From an uncultured Planctomycetaceae bacterium (GTDB lineage: Bacteria; Planctomycetota; Planctomycetia; Pirellulales; UBA1268), in NCBI GenBank assembly GCA_903885855.1, contig CAISKG010000233.1:1-7102 (forward strand): a stretch of DNA of 7,102 nt, given 5' to 3'. Positions within the stretch are counted from its first letter, which is position 1, and every line of letters starts with the position of its first letter. The position numbers and the translations under genes were made by a program. This document shows, piece after piece, positions 5,838 to 7,102 of the stretch. The notes beneath the pieces are model-generated. The model was not told the DNA's origin, did no database searches, and saw nothing but the letters and a program-made list of their open reading frames with translations.

Positions 5838-6848
5838 TCAGCGTGTCCCTCCGCCGCCGGCCGAGGGCACGGCGACGGCGATTCCCGCCGCGGCGGGCCC
5901 GGGCGGCGGCGTCCGGGCCGCCTCGCAGGGAAAGAACGCGGCCCAGACGGGGTTGTGGTCCGACACCTCGAGCGCCGCCTCCTGCGACAGGCCGAACGTG
6001 CTCTGCATGTCGAGCACCCCCCAGCGGCCCAGGTACTCGGACGTGGCGACGCGGTCGAAGACGATGTTGTCGTAGGTCTTCGTGCGGTGGGTGTTGGTGG
6101 TCACGCCCGAGACGGCCCAGGCGGCGCCCGGCAGTTTTCCCAGCCGCCCGAACTGCGGCGGACCGGCGTTGAGATCGCCGAGAAGGATCACGTCGTCCTC
6201 GTCGGGCCGCAGCGAGCGCATGGCGGTGAAGACGTCGGCCAGGGCGTCGATCTCCTGCGGCACCTCGTCGGGGTCGGTGTGGATGTCGACGAGCCAGAAG
6301 GTGAAGGCCATCGATTCGGGGATCACGCGGGTGCGGAAGCGGGCGTGCATGGGCGGGCGATGGAGCCTGTCGGACGGATCGGGCACCACGCCGATCGAGC
6401 CGGCGTCGACCTCGATCCGGTTGGTGTCGTAGATGAAGCAGTACTGCTCCTTGCTCACCGTGCGCCCCTCGCGCGGCCCGATCAGCCAGTGGTAGCGGCT
6501 GCCGTCGGCGTTGACGGCGCGGACGAAGTCGGGGATCACGGAATCCGATTTCGAGCGCACCTCCTGGATGGCGACGACGTCGAAGCGGCGCACGATCCGG
6601 GCCAGGATCTCGACGACCTGCGGCTTGGAGACCTTCGTCTCGCCGAACACCTGGATGTTGAACGAGGCCACGAGCACCGCATCCCAGGGGCGGCTCGCCG
6701 GCAGCATCGACATGCCCGCCACCGGCGGACCGGCGTTGGCCTGCGGCGGCGCGGGGGGCGCCTGGCCCTGGGCGGCGCTGGCGGCGAGCCACGCGGCCAC
6801 GATCGCCCCCGCGAGGAGCGCCGGGCGCGGGGATGGCGGATGGATCAC
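5838..6848 (-). CDS. Secreted DNase I-like endonuclease (endonuclease/exonuclease/phosphatase superfamily)
   Basis: The 336-residue product is predicted to be an exported, metal-dependent nuclease that cuts double-stranded DNA. A signal peptide is likely (about 1-26: hydrophobic core LLAGAIVAAWLA, then small residues ASAAQ), followed by a Pro/Ala linker to about 53. The catalytic domain (about 56-307) carries the DNase I motifs in order: SFNIQVFGETK (Asn64), AIQEVR (Glu96, Arg98), KEQY (Glu134), VDIH (His190), GDLNAG (Asp225, Asn227), TYDNIV (Asp260) and SDHNPVW (Asp297, His298). These match bovine DNase I residues N7, E39, E78, H134, D168, N170, D212, D251 and H252 with nearly the same spacing, and EIDALADVF (199-207) is also DNase I-like. 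All catalytic positions are kept, so activity is expected. The start is the GTG at 6848, because GGAGGAG lies 6 bases upstream and the signal peptide begins there; the upstream in-frame ATG at 7067 would add an Arg/Gly-rich leader. A Pro/Gly/Ala tail follows residue 311. The gene converges on the HU gene. DNA scavenging from outside the cell is an inferred role. Confidence 0.9.
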   Translation of the reverse strand: MIHPPSPRPALLAGAIVAAWLAASAAQGQAPPAPPQANAGPPVAGMSMLPASRPWDAVLVASFNIQVFGETKVSKPQVVEILARIVRRFDVVAIQEVRSKSDSVIPDFVRAVNADGSRYHWLIGPREGRTVSKEQYCFIYDTNRIEVDAGSIGVVPDPSDRLHRPPMHARFRTRVIPESMAFTFWLVDIHTDPDEVPQEIDALADVFTAMRSLRPDEDDVILLGDLNAGPPQFGRLGKLPGAAWAVSGVTTNTHRTKTYDNIVFDRVATSEYLGRWGVLDMQSTFGLSQEAALEVSDHNPVWAAFFPCEAARTPPPGPAAAGIAVAVPSAGGGGTR

Positions 6849-7102
6849 GGACCTCTCCTCCGGCTGCGACGGCACCTGCAGCGGGCGGGGGGTGGCGACG
6901 GCGCACGATCCGCCGCTGGCATCACGGCCGCGGCGGCCGGTCCTGCGCCGTCTCCCCCTGGAGGACGTATCGGCCTTTCCGGGGGCGCCGGTCGTGCCGG
7001 GGGGCGGCCATCCCGCAGCGTCGCGTTCCCCGCCGCGTCGGGCCGGGCGGCGCGCGCGGCGGGGCAAGGTGGGGCGACGCTGCGGCCACTCGGGGCCGGG
7101 CC
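6849..7102 (-). other. Upstream region of the DNase I-like gene, no gene seen
   Basis: Apart from the ribosome binding site next to the start codon, these 254 bases are extremely GC-rich and hold no credible reading frame. The in-frame extension of the nuclease gene through this stretch is rich in Arg and Gly and unlike a protein domain. I find no -35/-10 pair that I would defend. The promoter may be of a non-sigma70 type or lie beyond the window. Confidence 0.4.
6855..6861 (-). promoter_or_regulatory. Strong ribosome binding site of the DNase I-like gene
   Basis: On the minus strand GGAGGAG lies 6 bases before the GTG at 6848. This near-perfect Shine-Dalgarno match is what fixes the GTG as start codon rather than any upstream in-frame codon. 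Confidence 0.85.

Noticed and set aside
5287..6906. A 539-codon minus-strand open frame spanning the HU gene and most of the nuclease gene
   Set aside because: It crosses the HU gene in antisense and the terminator, and reads out of phase with the nuclease catalytic motifs; the translation is Arg/Pro/Gly-rich.

Overview
The window is very GC-rich DNA, most likely from a member of the Planctomycetota. Three things suggest this: the codon use; a giant N-terminally anchored PQQ-like beta-propeller protein of a kind common in that phylum; and an HU protein of the long 'IPGL..KIERR...KNPFTGE' type that I associate with Pirellulales and relatives. The assignment rests on recognition from memory, not on a search.

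Layout, left to right. Positions 1-85 are non-coding sequence downstream of the first gene, with one hairpin. Positions 86-4921 (minus strand) hold one very large gene for a 1611-residue membrane-anchored protein. It has a helical, TPR-like N-terminal part, a first PQQ/BamB-like propeller, a second helical segment and a second propeller-like region. Positions 4922-5379 are a 458-base divergent intergenic region. It contains a good sigma70-type promoter and structured leader for the rightward gene, a perfect tandem 10-bp repeat, and several hairpins. Positions 5380-5709 (plus strand) encode a 109-residue HU-family nucleoid protein, followed by a strong intrinsic terminator at 5763-5802. Positions 5838-6848 (minus strand) encode a 336-residue secreted endonuclease that converges on the HU gene. 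It is not merely a generic endonuclease/exonuclease/phosphatase protein: its motifs and their spacing follow animal pancreatic DNase I closely. Positions 6849-7102 are its upstream region, with a strong ribosome binding site but no promoter I can support.

The three genes look like separate transcription units (divergent, then convergent), so no shared pathway or operon can be claimed. I see no RNA gene, CRISPR array, insertion sequence or defence system. I found no clear new multi-gene system. The items most worth a second look are the DNase I-like secreted nuclease that lacks the animal disulfides, the double-propeller protein of unknown role, and the organised intergenic region.
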